The position numbers and the translations under genes were made by a program. A DNA stretch of 64,000 bases from Hyperoplus lanceolatus. Its lineage: Eukaryota > Chordata > Actinopteri > Uranoscopiformes > Ammodytidae. Position 1 is the stretch's first letter. Each line of letters starts with the position of its first letter. Under the pieces are notes generated by a model. It did not search any database and was not told the DNA's origin. It saw nothing but the letters and a program-made list of their open reading frames with translations. Below, piece after piece: positions 36,201-48,580 of this stretch. The stretch lies in assembly GCA_026929865.2 (NCBI GenBank), contig CM049403.1:26349001-26413000 (forward strand), given 5' to 3'.

Positions 36201-37572
36201 CAGGGCCGGATCTAGGCATAGGCATTCTAGGCACGTGCCTAGGGCCCATTTCCACAAGGGGGCCCAGGGAGAAGGAAAAAAAAATAAAAATGTTTTTAGT
36301 ACGGTATGTGTTTGATATTAACATCATATTATGCAAATGTAAGTTATCATACAAAAAAAAAATACAATTTTTTGGTCTGGATAGGTAATAGCCTATTACT
36401 TTAATCAGTTCATCCGAGGTTAACTTATCACTCGGTATTGAGTTTATTTAAAAAAAATGGAAATTGGGCTGCCCTCAGTTGCCCATGCACTGTGTATACT
36501 GTAGTCTATAGCCTATTTCAGCCTCATCTGTGGAAAAAAAAGATAGCTGGACAACAGAGTTCTTCTGCGTCGTTCCTCTCACTGCATTTAAATTAATTCA
36601 TAATATTAAAGAGAAATATGTCCCATAAAAGAAAAAAAGCACCATCCCAGAGGACACTGAATTATATTTTTTATTTTATTTATATATTATATTTTTTCTA
36701 TATTAATATTTTTATGGAAAATCCATGTCTTTCTTCAATAGCTTTTAATTCTACTTCATTAGAGCCAGTATCTCCAAATTATTTGTTCACACAAAATTCC
36801 CCAGATTTAGCCTTCTAATTTCCCTCTCAAAGTGCACCAAATTCATGCATTTCACTTTAAAAAGGTAAAAAAAAATCTCCCGGACCCCCTAGGAGAGTCA
36901 GGATCTCGGCTGGCTACTTTTTTCACTAAGCTGGACATTGGAGGCAGTAGCGATGAACTGGGTGTGTGAATGACATTTAGCAATAGTCAATCATTTGGCC
37001 ACGATAACATTGGAGAGGGGGGCCCTAATCAAATTCGGTTTAGGGCCCCATGAAGGCTTGGGCCGCCTCTGCTCCCCGGTTATAATTTTAGTCGTCAAAC
37101 CAGAGTTTTTCTGTGCGGCGTCTCACACCGGCGATGTCTCACTGTGAATTTCGCCGTTACCCACCACAGAGTTCCACGCCAGGTTTCACCAGGTGAATCG
37201 CTGCTTAGCTCACGCAAGGCTTTTGTGTTAGATCAGGCTTGCACAAGCGTTTTAACTTTATGCTGAATAAAGCATTGCACTGCACTGTTTTTCATCCAGT
37301 TTGAAAAATTGCTCCCACACTGGACTCTGCACGCACCTTGCAGAAATGCTCCTGCAGTGAGCTCACGAACAGACGTGAACTCGCACACTCGGTTACGTTT
37401 CTCTTTACTCCCGTTTACAAACGCGCAACTCTTAAACAAATGAATGAGCATAATACTCTTGTGGCAGTTCAAATGTACGTAGTTTTTTCACCAAATCGTG
37501 AAGTATCCGTTTAGAGGGGGCCCGAAAAAATGCGGTATGCCTAGTGTGATCTTTCCTCTTAATCCGGGCCTG
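36201..37572. mobile_element. hAT-family element copy B, perfect 8-bp duplication
   Basis: The left end is CAGGGCCGGATCTAGGCATA. The right end reverse complements to CAGGCCCGGATTAAG. GTATACTG is duplicated exactly at 36193-36200 and 37573-37580. The interior matches copies A (28903-31300) and C (58112-59511): GGGCCC near the end, GTGTTTGATATTAACATCAT, the CAGTTCATCCGAGGTTAACT module, CAGTTGCCCATGCACTGTGT and AGTCTATAGCCTATTTCAGC. No transposase is encoded. Confidence 0.87.
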
Positions 37573-37580
37573 GTATACTG

Positions 37581-40500
37581 GCTATATTGTTTAGTCTCTG
37601 TCTCCGTTGACTGCTATTCATTCTAGACAAAAGCGGCCAGGGAGAAGTCAGTTTTATAATAACAATTACTTTTTAATGGTAAGACAGGCATGGATGCCAC
37701 CTCTCATGTCCTTAGGGCTGAGTGTCAGAGGTACGGTATGTAAAGACTACTTCAACTAGCCTACTACTACTAGCACTCCGAATCACACTAGTTAGGGCAT
37801 TTGATATTTTCCCAAATGAAACGTGAATAAAAAAAAGTTACCAAGTTATGGCTTTACAGAGTTCCGTGCCGCAATCATACTTACGCCGTGGTCATGGCAA
37901 AAGACAGCTGTTCCTGTTTCTGATCTGTATGCTTAACCAATCTTAACATCTCCTGCCTGTAGATTCTTACTTCACACACTGATATGAGTGCACTGTTTGC
38001 ATTACAATTAATGGTCATAGGATTGGCTGCGCAGTTAAAGATGCTGCAGAGAAAAGTACCTATATTTTGTGCCAACAGCTGATGTTGATATCGAAAATCA
38101 AGGCCTTGTGGTTGGATACAAAAGTAGGTAATTTTTTTAATATGTCTGGACTGCTCTGTGCTGGCTTGTATTGTATTCACTTAGGAACTGCTGATGTGTT
38201 TATTGGTATTTTATTCGTGTCACAGTGAATTTTGACTGGCTTTGTCAGAACAATACAATATTAATCCCCTAATATTTGCTGTCTGTATGTTTTCATAGGC
38301 ACAGGCTGCCCTTTATGTGTTGTTAACTGACCACATTTTCCCCTGCGGATCAATGAAATGAAAAATGGTCAGTTTTTAGTGGATAAAAAATGGTTGAACA
38401 AATAAACAAATGAATAAGTAACAATGTGTTCAGCGTTTAGGCATAGTGACCACAGGATGGACGTCTTGGCGAAACGGAGCATAGAGGTCACTGAAACCTG
38501 CATATCCTCTCAGCCAGAAAAGTATAGGAATGGAAGATAGTATCTACTGTTCCTTTGCCGGCTTACCCAAAGTTGTAAATAACAGGAAAAGGGATGTTAA
38601 AAATGCAGTCACACAACCTTTAACATTCCTGGTCTCAGATGGAAAAAGGCCTTAGGTCAGCATTAACCATTGCATAACCATTTCAAAGACACCCCTCAAA
38701 GACTGGTGATTAGGAGACAGACTCCAACATATGCTAATGAAGTTGCAGATCATGGAAAGATAATGCTCTTTCCCTAAGATAGCTGTGTCCCAGTTGCATA
38801 TACTACATACAAGTATACATAAGGTTTAGCCTATATACCATCTTTCATGGTACACAGCTTTTTACAGTTAGCCATTAATTTATCAAGAGGAAATAGTACA
38901 ACACTTGTGAGGACAGATATTAATTAAACGATGATTCGGAAACTTCAATAAAACAAAATAAACTTCTTGTCTGTTTTGCGTGACTTTCCTGAAACTGTCT
39001 CTCTCCTCATGCTAAACCTTTTTATTTGTTTAACATTAAATTGATTTGTGCATTGCAGCAGTGTGTGAATTATGGGGAGGGGGGAGAGGGTGTGTGTCTG
39101 ACCCACTTATTAAGACTTGGACCTCTGCAAACAGGTAAAATGTGGGTCAAAACATGTCATTTTAACCTGCACTACAAAGCATGTCAATGTACCTAGCTGC
39201 ATGAATCTTGTTATGCAAGTCTATGCAAAACAATGATGACGTAAACAGAAAGTGCCCACTGAGACAAATGTATTTGTGATTTTGGGCTATACAAATAAAA
39301 TAAACTGATTTGAAGTAGCTAGCTATCCTACACTTTGTTGGTGACCCCTGACTGTTATTTGGGTTCATGGCCCATGAGCTGATTTACTGGATTTCATTCA
39401 TCATCATACTGTAGTAATCATGTTAAAACAAGCAACATGCTGGAAGGATTGTTCACTGAAGCAACAATGTGTCATTGTAAAATGTTCACTATGCTTTGCA
39501 GCATGCAGCAACATTGTAAATACAAAGCACACAAGCAGATTCTGTCTACAATGATGACTGATGAGTATTTTCATAAGTGTTGCTACACACTTGTCACCTG
39601 CTTAAGGTTGTACAATTGAACTGGAATGCACCAAGTAAGTCACATCCGTTTTGTATCACAGGGACCTTTGTATTCTAGTGGCTATGTAAATGGGAGCCAT
39701 GGGAAGTTAAGGACACAGGTGTCATGTAGGCAGGCAGCCTGTGATTGCCTAGAGTGCATGCTACTACTCTTTCATCCATTTTTTTTAACGGTACTGTACT
39801 GACTCATAATAAAGATTCCAAAACATTATCAGTCAACATTTCAACTTTCGCCCTCCGTTATTTCAAACAGACACGAGAAATGTATCAAGGCATTTCAGAG
39901 CAAACTGATCCAGCACTGACCTGGATTCCATGTGAGAGGATCTTGTGCTGTTTTGCAGATTGTACGTGCAGGGATCCGGCGCAGCTGTCCTGTCGTTTTT
40001 TTTTTTGTTTGCTCTGTATATGAGTTGATATTTCATCATGAATTGCAGACGTTGTTATATGTTGCTTGTCTTTGAATTTAGTTTTTTAACTTCCTGATGG
40101 CAGCCAAAGTGGTTCATTGGTACTTTTCATAGTCTGCAAAACCGTTTTCTAAGTTTTATATTGATGACGGCCTCCCTTGATCATGCTGTGTATATCTTTC
40201 TTAAAGCACATACAGCTGTAGTTTTGGTGCCAGCAGCCACTAAGCCAAAAAAAAAGCTGTTTTTTATGAATACCTCAACTTCCAAACACAAAAGAGGACA
40301 ACATCTGCAAGCCAGTGCTGGGAATCACCTTCTGCATAAGGCCCTCTTGGTCAGACCTCGTGCCTGAGTGGAAACTTGGCTCTGCTCTTCATCCACTTCT
40401 AAACGGACAGCTGCTTACACAGGGTCTGCACATCATAATAAACACAGAGAGGTGAACACCATGTTTTCACCCAGCTGTGCTCCAAAAACGGTGCAACGGT

Positions 40501-42610
40501 GAGAGGGAGGCCAGTTGATAATCACAACACAACACAGCAGGTGACGCAGATGCAATGTACAGTCGAAAAGAGAATAGAGAACAAGGTGAGATCGTTATGT
40601 CCATGTCTGCGTCCTGTTCCTCCATTACGATAAACCCCTTTAGTGTTTCTGGGATATGATGGCGCCGTCAAACTACATTGTTCCTGGAATAAAGAGTACA
40701 GGAGTGCTTAAATGTTAGGTTCATAAAGTAGACACTGATGGGAAATGTACCTCAACAACAGTCATATAAACATATTATAAAGATTTTTTAACAAACCGGA
40801 GCATGCTTTAATCATGTTCTGCAAACATGTTCTCATTGTAACTGGTGCATCTATGTTACTGAATTGCTGCTGACCATTTTTATTTATTCTTAACTGTTAA
40901 TCAATACGATTTTAAATTATTTAATCAACTTAACTTTTCCACTAATGTGTCACGAGACAAATGACAAAAATGTGCATGAAGGCAGCTTTGTATGCAAACA
41001 GTGACTGAATGGAAACACGGCAGCAACGGTGCCAAGTGAGGACATTTTTGACTTACTCACCTGCTGGGCATGGAAACCAGACCTGCAGGTTTAACAATAC
41101 GCATTTGAATCATCTGAAGACTCCACCACTCCCGATGAATCAATTGAATAGTTGTTTAGTGTTGTCCTGAATTTATAGAGTATATTGGATATACAGCTCT
41201 GGAAAACATTAAGAGACCACTCCAAATGCTCAGTGTCTCTTGTTTTACTCTTTGATTTTATGATATACACTACTGACATTTCTACCAAATTCACGATAAG
41301 AAATATTGTCATTTAGAGCATTTCCATGAAGTAATGTAGAGGTAAAGATTTAAGAAAAATCCAGACTGGTCTCTTAATTTTTTCCGGGGCTGTATATCGT
41401 TATATCAATTTTGGTTCAATTGTGCCCAGTATTCACAAATGGTATGGTTTCCGTTTTCCGGCCTGCAAACTGAGTTCTTTATAAAAGGAATAAAAAAATG
41501 CTCATACACACCAAACTAACACTACTCATGAAACACCAAAAAAGGGACTAGATTATGAAGGAAGTCTAACATCTAAAGCACTAACATCTAGTCATATACA
41601 CACAGGTGTCAAAGGCGGGTTTGAAAATCTTGTGCCCCACATAATGCTGCAGCTACCTCAAACCTTTTCTGGTGATGTTTGAGTGTCCGTATTGTTGATT
41701 TTGATAAGATCATATGTTCATGCACGGGTATTTGCTCTTGGTGAATCAGTTCTCCATTGCAGCAACAGATTATTTGAGATCCTTCAGAGAGCAAAGCTGT
41801 TTCCGCCAAATATAACTGTGTAACTCTTTGCTATAAGTGGTCAATTCCTTGACTGAGGGGTGGCTGAAAAGCTGAACTACATTTTAATATGAAACAGGTT
41901 ACACCTTCATGCTGAAATGTAGTTATTGAGGTGCCGTTGAAACAAATCAATGTAGACGTTTGAGAAATCTGTTAATAAGTTAACTATTAATAAGTTAATA
42001 TGAAAGGAATGTCAATTATGTGTCCAGCCTGCATTTATTTTCTTTTAAAACGCCCTTTAGACGTAAGAGGATATTGCGTCACCACATTTGTGCCACTTGT
42101 GTCACATTTCAACATGGCATCATGACAAATGTCACGCATCAAGAATTCACGCCCATGCATGAGCAATGTATTGAGTATGAACACTGCACTTTGTGTTGCA
42201 AAGTCACAATGAAACAGTTGTACCTTTAGAGATATTCACACTTGAGAGACAACGGCAACTGGCAACACAGGGAATACTCTTTTTATGTTTCTGTATATCT
42301 TTTATTTAAGAATATACTTTGTTTTCAAAGCTGTAAAATCGGTAGAAAGAAAGTAAAAGTGTTTATGTCTTGGATGCATTAGGAATAGATTGCAAACCAA
42401 AGAGCTGCTGCAAGAAAAACATACAGACAGGAGAGAAAAAAGTTCCATTGCTCTCGGGGAGAACCTTATTTCAGGAATAGGGGCATTGAGTCCTCTAGTC
42501 ACGTCACGTCTTGACCTTATGCTTCCAAGTGGAAATCCACAGGATACTAAGGGAGGGAATGTTTATGCAGTGACAGCCTATCATTGCCTCAGGCCCGGAG
42601 AGTCATAGCA
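37581..42610. other. Intergenic sequence, upstream of rgs2
   Basis: No coding exon recognised. One mariner-type MITE lies at 41194-41392. The remainder is AT-rich and unassigned. Confidence 0.45.
41194..41392. mobile_element. Tc1/mariner-type MITE, 199 bp
   Basis: The left terminus CAGCTCTGGAAAACATTAAG and right terminus (reverse complement CAGCCCCGGAAAAAATTAAG) pair over about 27 bp with 3-4 mismatches, continuing as AGACCA. TA flanks both sides (41192-41193, 41393-41394), the Tc1/mariner target. It is too short for a transposase. Confidence 0.85.
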
Positions 42611-42713
42611 GGGCAAGTCACTATATACACAGCGAGTGCCCAATCACGTTAAAGACCTGTCATTACCAAGCCCCGCCTCTCGCCTGTCAACCTCCTGGAG
42701 ACTGGAGAGAATC

Positions 42714-42720
42714 TATAAAG
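42714..42720 (+). promoter_or_regulatory. rgs2: TATA box of rgs2
   Basis: TATAAAG, 38 nt before the ATG. With the usual 25-30 nt spacing the 5' UTR would be only about 10-15 nt. A GC-rich CCCCGCCTC lies 45 nt further upstream. Either the UTR is really very short or initiation is elsewhere. Confidence 0.5.
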
Positions 42721-42757
42721 TTGCCTGGTGAGTCAAGAGAGTAAAGGAGATCTAACC

Positions 42758-44390
42758 ATGAGAGAAGACGTGCCTGTAAGCGTGTCATCCCAAAACATGG
42801 CATTCACTGACTGCATGAAGCCCACTGACGTGTCCGCCGAGAAGAAGGGGAGAAAGTAAGTTAATGTGGCGTTAAATAGGAAGGTTTCTGGTTAAGATGA
42901 CCCTGTAAAAAGATATTACTGAGAACTATGCTGCCACAAAAATCACGGATGAGTGATTTTTATTTCCTTTTTTTCTTCCCAGGAGGAAAAACTGGAGAAA
43001 CAGAATAAGATTTCTCCTGAAGACAAACTCTTCCCCATCCATATTACATCTTGCAAGAAAAAGAACTTACAGGTAAGACCTTTTTGATGATTATGTTATC
43101 ATTATGCTTAATATTTAATTTGTATGCATGGCATCTTATTTATTTATAGTTATGTTTGAATATGAAATTAATTGTTAAATAAAGTTTTATATTAAATTTT
43201 TTTTCATTTTTTTTGTTGTCCTTTCAAACCCATTATCCACACTTGTTCTGTTATTTTCTTTTTGTATTGTGTATACAACCAGACCATATTACTATGATTG
43301 TATGCCTCAAATTAATGATTTATTATTTACTATGAATAAAAAGTCAAATGAACTAAGAGACATATAAACATATTATGCAATAAATTCAATGGCACAATAA
43401 GCTATGTAGTGGTAATGTTTTCTGGTCAACTTTTAAGGATCAGGGATTTTGCAGTGTTGCTTCAAATATGCATTTAAAAGTAGTAGTTGCTTATCTCTTA
43501 CACGATCTTCTCTTCCCTCAGACCAACTGCTGATGACGTGAGCCAATGGGCGCAGTCTTTTGGCACACTGCTCAGTCATAAATGTAAGCATCATTCACTC
43601 CACTATTGCTGCACAATTACATAACAGTCTTAAAGGTCAAATGGTAACTGTGTGCTGAGTGATGGCCGTTTATTGGCCTCCATAAAACAAAGAGGCGGTA
43701 ATGACTTTGCACTTGTTATATTGTACATAAATGGGCAAACAGAGTTTACGTCCCCGGCCTTGTCTTTAACTCCTATACCCCCTCCCACAGATGGTAAAGC
43801 TGCTTTTTATATCTTCGTGAAGTCTGAGTTCTGCGAGGAGAATATTGAGTTTTGGACGGCCTGTGAGGATTTCAAGGCACGCACGTCGCACAAAGAGCTG
43901 GTGTCCAAGGCTAACAGCATTTACGAGGAGTTCATTAAAAGTGAAGCTCCCAAAGAGGTAACAGCTAACCAGATGCTATTAAATAATGTGCTGTTTATGG
44001 TGGAGTTAGCGATTCTGGAGAATGCTTGTTATCAAAGTAACTTTTTGTCAAAATCAGTGAATGTCACCTATAACGATCGGCTTTACAACAGGCGTTCTCC
44101 AGAATGGCTGACTCCGCCTTTATAGAAATGATGAGTTATTTGATTTGTTTCTTCAAACGGATTTTAATTTTCCATGTGTCTTTCTTTGGCCACAGGTGAA
44201 CCTGGACTTCCGCACCAAAAATGACATTGTGCAGATCCTCCATGAGCCCACTGCGGCTAGCTTCCTGGATGCTCAGAGGAAAGTCTACAGTCTCATGGAG
44301 AACAACTCCTACCCCCGGTTTATCCACTCCGACCTGTACAAGGAACTGAGTAGAGTGGCTAGTGGAGAGCCCAAGCACATTAAGTCCTAG
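42758..44390 (+). CDS. rgs2: Regulator of G-protein signalling 2 (5 exons)
   Basis: GTPase-activating protein that in mammals prefers Gq alpha and limits Gq signalling at the plasma membrane. Coding exons 42758-42855, 42983-43072, 43522-43583, 43791-43957 and 44196-44390 give 203 codons plus TAG, phases 2-2-1-0. Residues 33-47 ([14 protein letters not shown]) form a basic amphipathic helix in the position of the RGS2 membrane-targeting helix. The RGS box spans about residues 66-190, with Trp72, CEEN at 98-101, Asn141 and MENNSYPRF at 173-181. Cys98 and Asn176 match human RGS2 Cys106 and Asn184 with the same spacing of 78, which identifies the gene; the third selectivity residue, human Glu191, is His183 here. 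Several Met codons near the N-terminus (14, 20) could allow alternative starts, as known for RGS2. Location beside uchl5 supports the call. ATTTA motifs in the 3' UTR could mark an unstable early-response mRNA. Confidence 0.92.
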
Positions 44391-45067
44391 TCAAACAGAC
44401 TCCTGGTCCTAAAGTCATTTGTTTACCCCTGTGACTGTGTGAATAGACCACTGATTATCTTCAGTCCAGGCACCGCCTTGGGCTAACAGACAGGAATGCA
44501 AATCCGGGGCACAAATATTCCCGGCAAGTGTGGAAAATGCAAAACTGAAAGCCATTTTAATTCCGTCCTGCGGAGAGCTTTCAACAATGAAGTTGGGATG
44601 ATTAAACTGAAACCTATGTGCTACTACAGGCAGTACACAGAGCATTTATTACCAGATTGGATAAAGGTTACATTTTCTTCACCGGGCCATTACCTTCCCT
44701 TTCAAAGCTGAGAAGAATATTGATGTCTGTCAAAACACTATAATCTATTTTTTACCGACAAAGCAGTTTGAATGTATTTCTGTGCTAAAATCCAGTGAAG
44801 ACTTTGTACAGTCCGTCATACAGGACATCCTGTGAGCCCCTGGTTTGAATCGCAGTGTTGTTCTAATAGATTTGCTTGTGTTTACAGAAAAAAGTGCAAT
44901 TTTAATTTACATAATATTTTTCACAATTTCCACTGAGTATTGTATTTGCCTGAGAAAGTTTTGTATTGTGATTATTGTGATATTGTATGAGTTGAATGTG
45001 AATTTATTTCGGCAGCTGGACTGCTCAACAACAATTGATTAAGTATGTGGTAGCGGGACTGCTCAGC

Positions 45068-45073
45068 AATAAA
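45068..45073 (+). terminator. rgs2: Polyadenylation signal of rgs2
   Basis: AATAAA about 680 nt after the stop codon, just before a TGTATTTTTC-rich stretch. The 3' UTR would be about 0.7 kb. Confidence 0.6.
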
Positions 45074-45189
45074 ATGTATTTTTCAAGTCTGAAATGCCTA
45101 CAAGTTCATCATTGACGGTTGAAGACAGGGTATACAGTCAAAATAATTAAAGTCCTCCTTGATAAGAGTTCACCCACGTTACATTAAAC

Positions 45190-45660
45190 ATTGACAGACT
45201 GTCAATGTTATGACCTGGTTAGTGACAAATGTCGTGCTCCAGACCAATCATTATTAATTCTTGAATTTACTGTCCGACAACAAACTGGTGTTAGGCATGC
45301 AGATGAAACCGACCAGCAGTCATTAAATAGTAGGGGAGATCCTGCATGTAAAATGTTTGCTAGCAGGTTAGGTCGGTATATTCCAAAACAACCCTCTGAA
45401 ACTTTCAGAAAGGGTGTAGTTGAACTAACTGATAGGCTGCAAGCAGGACAAAATACACAAGATGTCATAGACAACTGGTATAGTAGTGTATGTAACCTTT
45501 TATATGGTGAATTGGGTGGGCGAAAGACCAAAGCGTAAAATCCACTGACAGAATAAACCTTTTTGGAACAAAGAGCTGAAGTACCTGTGGAATGCAATGC
45601 ATGAAGCAGAACATACTTATCTGAAACATAAAGGTGGAAAAGAATTTAAACAACAGTATA
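45190..45660 (+). pseudogene. Non-LTR retrotransposon fragment (end of endonuclease and linker)
   Basis: The frame starting near 45191 reads DLVSDKCRAPDQSLLILEF, the usual end of a LINE endonuclease, then FRKGVVELTDRLQAGQ and IDNWYSSVCNLLYGELG, the linker before reverse transcriptase. It is followed by stop codons and a decayed stretch up to GGWKRI-like sequence near 45655. It probably belongs with the RT pieces at 47310-48580. Confidence 0.65.
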
Positions 45661-46079
45661 AAGAAGGAATCTGGGGTTTTGGGCCGGGCTCTGGAGTGGC
45701 TGACAGGCATGGGGGTCCAGGAGGAAGTGCCAAGGGGAGAGCTGGCTGACGAGGGCAGGAGCTGTTGGCTGGAGTCAGGCTGGGAGACAGAATTTAGCAA
45801 CAATGTAGGTAAATGTAGGCGGAATTACAAAAGGTCTAGGTGGCAGGAGAGTTACTGACTGGGTAATAGAGTTTACAATCTGGCAGTGTCTGGAAGGTAG
45901 GGCCGGGTATATGAAGAGCAGTTGATTGTTGATTGATGGCAGCTGTGAATGCTGGTAACTGACTCCAGCACACCTGACTCCAACCCTGCAATTACACCAG
46001 AACACAGACAAGGGTAGAGGGGGGAAAAAAAACAACACAAAGGCTTGAGGCCCAAGCAGGATCATGACACTTGTATTAC
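45661..46079. repeat. Probable insertion within the LINE remnant
   Basis: Sequence here does not continue the LINE reading frame. It is G-rich at the left, and its right end, GGATCATGACAC after an A run, looks like a retroposon or LTR-type repeat I could not identify. Confidence 0.35.
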
Positions 46080-46385
46080 AAGAATGGGAAAAGTGTTTTT
46101 CAGAATTGTATTCTGGGAACCAAGAAGTAGACGGTTTTGATTCTGTTTTCTTTAGCTACCACAGAGGCAGCTGAGAAGGCCTCTAGATGGCTGTGGATCA
46201 AAAGGGGTGATCCGTGGGTACATGCTACTTAGACACAAGTTGGGACTTGATCAATCCTGGCTGGGTCGCCTGGGTGAGGGTGTATGATGTTGCGAGACCC
46301 GAAACACCCAATGACCCCAGGTTCCATCACTGATGATGTGTCTAAGTGCATCAATAGATATTAAAATTAAACTCTTTAAAGCGGC
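46080..46385 (+). repeat. Retrotransposon 3' end fragment, unclassified
   Basis: It contains GGATCAAAAGGGGTGATCCG, TGGGTCGCCTGGGTGAGGGT, GAGACCCGAAACACCCAATG and GATGTGTCTAAGTGCATCAA. I recognise this set as the tail of a teleost non-LTR element but cannot name the clade with confidence. Confidence 0.5.
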
Positions 46386-47307
46386 TACGAGTAACATTTA
46401 AATATCTTTTAAACAGCCTCATGTTTCCTCTCATAATCATAAATTACCTTTAACAGCAAACGAGACCATCAGTGCAAAGAAAGACGTTTTTATATAGTTT
46501 TTATTACTGCATTTGATCTGGTCGTACACCCAGTCCGATTTTCGGTTCACGCGTGCATGCTCTATGGTCACATATCCGTATTGGTCGCAGATTTCAGTGT
46601 GGCGCAGGAACGTGAATTGAGAAGCCTATCCCTCCAGGTGAGGGAAGGGGAGCGGGAGCCTTGTTTGAGACAGTTATTTGTCGTCATAATGACTGATAAC
46701 GGGGCTGAACCATCAAAGAAAGAAAAGAAAATGCAATGAAGAAAAGCTAAAAGGGAGAGTGATAGTCGGGCGGGAGGGCGTTGCCAAGCAACGTATACAC
46801 AATGTCACGCAGCGAAACTAGACTGCAGTGTTTACTCCTAAATGAATGAGCGGTAGCCTACTAAAACAAAGTTTACTTTGCCTCACCAGCATCATCAGAT
46901 GACCATTATTCATCTGAAATAGTCATTATTTACAACAACACATTACCTCATCGTGATCCATACTAACTAACTGCCATCTCTCGTTCATTCGCTTTGTGTG
47001 AGGACACGGGGACTCGTTCAGCTCCGTGAGAGGTGACAATGCATCAACTCATTGCAATCAGGTGTGTTTAGCACTTACTGGCATTAGTTGATGCTGTGTC
47101 ACCCATAGACTCACGGAGCCAAAAAGAGTCCGGTGCCCTCACACTTTCAACACACGGACGCCACGCACCATATTGCTTCCTGATTATTTGACTCTTGCAC
47201 TCCCTGGACGAGCTACAAAACAGCTTCACGACAGCTGGCGTCGTAATAATACTACCGCTTTTGTTCAAAGGTGTCGCCAACGTGCCGACTTACTCATAGT
47301 AGCTTTA
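46386..47307. repeat. MITE-like element with TTAAAGC ends
   Basis: The left end TTAAAGCGGCTACGAGTAA and right end (reverse complement TTAAAGCTACTATGAGTAA) form inverted repeats about 920 bp apart. The region near 3100-3300 is a deleted relative. It separates two parts of a LINE remnant. No transposase was seen. Confidence 0.55.
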
Positions 47308-47309
47308 AT

Positions 47310-48580
47310 GAAATGTGTTTTCTCAAAAGCCAGTTAGAGAGAGAAACATCCCACTTATTAAGTGGCAAAACCCTGCTTGAGGAAGAAATTAATGAGGAAG
47401 AGGTGCAGAAAGCTATTGATGACCTGAAAGAGGGAAAGTCCTCTGGTTTTGATGAGCTGACAAACAAATTACTGAAATCCCCTTTGCTTAAAGAACTGTT
47501 ATTTATTTTGTGTAAGTGCTGTTTCGGAAATGGGCTCATCCCCTCTATGTGGTACAAGTCGATAATTAGCCCAATACCTAAATCCAGTAAAAATGATCCC
47601 AGGGTCCCGTTAAATTATCGGGGAATCAGCCTTTTGAGTACCGCATACAAACTGTATACGTCAATTCTTAATAGAAGGCTTACAACCTACATGGAAGAAA
47701 ATGACTGTTTAGTTGAGGAGCAGAATGGCTTCAGAAAAGCTCTAGGGCTCTTGGTGGAGTAATAGCTAAAACTAAACAGTTGGGAAATCTGGGATATGCT
47801 ACCTACTCTAAATTGTTTCATACCTGTGTATGTCCAGTCCAGGACTATATGGCGGGAATATGGGGTGCTAAAGTAAACGTGAAAGGAGAGACAGTGCAGA
47901 AAAGAGCGGTACGATACTTTCTGGGAGTTCACAGGTTTGCCCCAGTCCTTGCAATAGCGGGAGACATGGGATGGGAGCCAAGTGAAGTAAGGTGTTAGGG
48001 TTGCATGTTGGCTCTATGGAACCGTTTAATAAAAAATCCCAGAGAGGAGGGTTGCCAAGAAGGTTTTCCAATGGGACGTGACTGTGAAGGGTGCATGGGC
48101 AAGTGAGGTGCAGGAAATATTCACAGATATTGGAGCCATTCACCTTTTCCAAAGTGCAAATATAGTGAATATAGTGTCCGCTAAGGAAACTCTTTCCAAC
48201 ACGTATCAAGATGAATGGGCACAGGACATTTTATTTAAACCAAAATTGAGGACTTATGCTACGATTAAGAACTATTACAGGAAGGAGAAATATGTGTGTG
48301 CTCCTTTATCTAAAAAGCAAAGATCACTGTGCGCCCAGCTACACTCTGGAATCTTGGCCCTGCATCTGGAGACAGGACGTTACCGCGGGGTCCCAGAGGA
48401 AAGACTCTGCGATTATTGTACCATTGATGTGGAGAACAAGTTTCATTTTCTGTTTTATTGCCCTCTGTACCATGGGTTGCGTCAGAGATTGTTCGATCAG
48501 TGTGGTGATGTTGTAGCCTGGTGCTACCAGACCATCGTACTTCATTTCATTTGTACAGAAGGTCTGGCAGTGCTGTAATT
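47310..48580 (+). pseudogene. Non-LTR reverse transcriptase remnant with internal deletion
   Basis: The first part (47310-47762) reads EEEINEEEVQKAIDDLKEG, KSSGFDELTNKLLKSP, IISPIPKSSKNDPRVPLNYR and GISLLSTAYKLYTSILNRRL, then NGFRKALGLLVE and a stop. The catalytic YxDD region is absent. The next part (47780-48580, with frameshifts) resumes in the C-terminal domain, GYATYSKLFHTCVCPV, KRAVRYFLGVHRFAP, and ends with a zinc-knuckle-like RLCDYCTIDVENKFHFLF and CPLYHGLR. So the palm core is deleted and the rest is broken. The clade is not assigned. Confidence 0.8.

Noticed and set aside
45191-45538. A 115-codon novel gene just after rgs2
   Set aside because: It reads as the end of a LINE endonuclease plus linker and is followed by stop codons.
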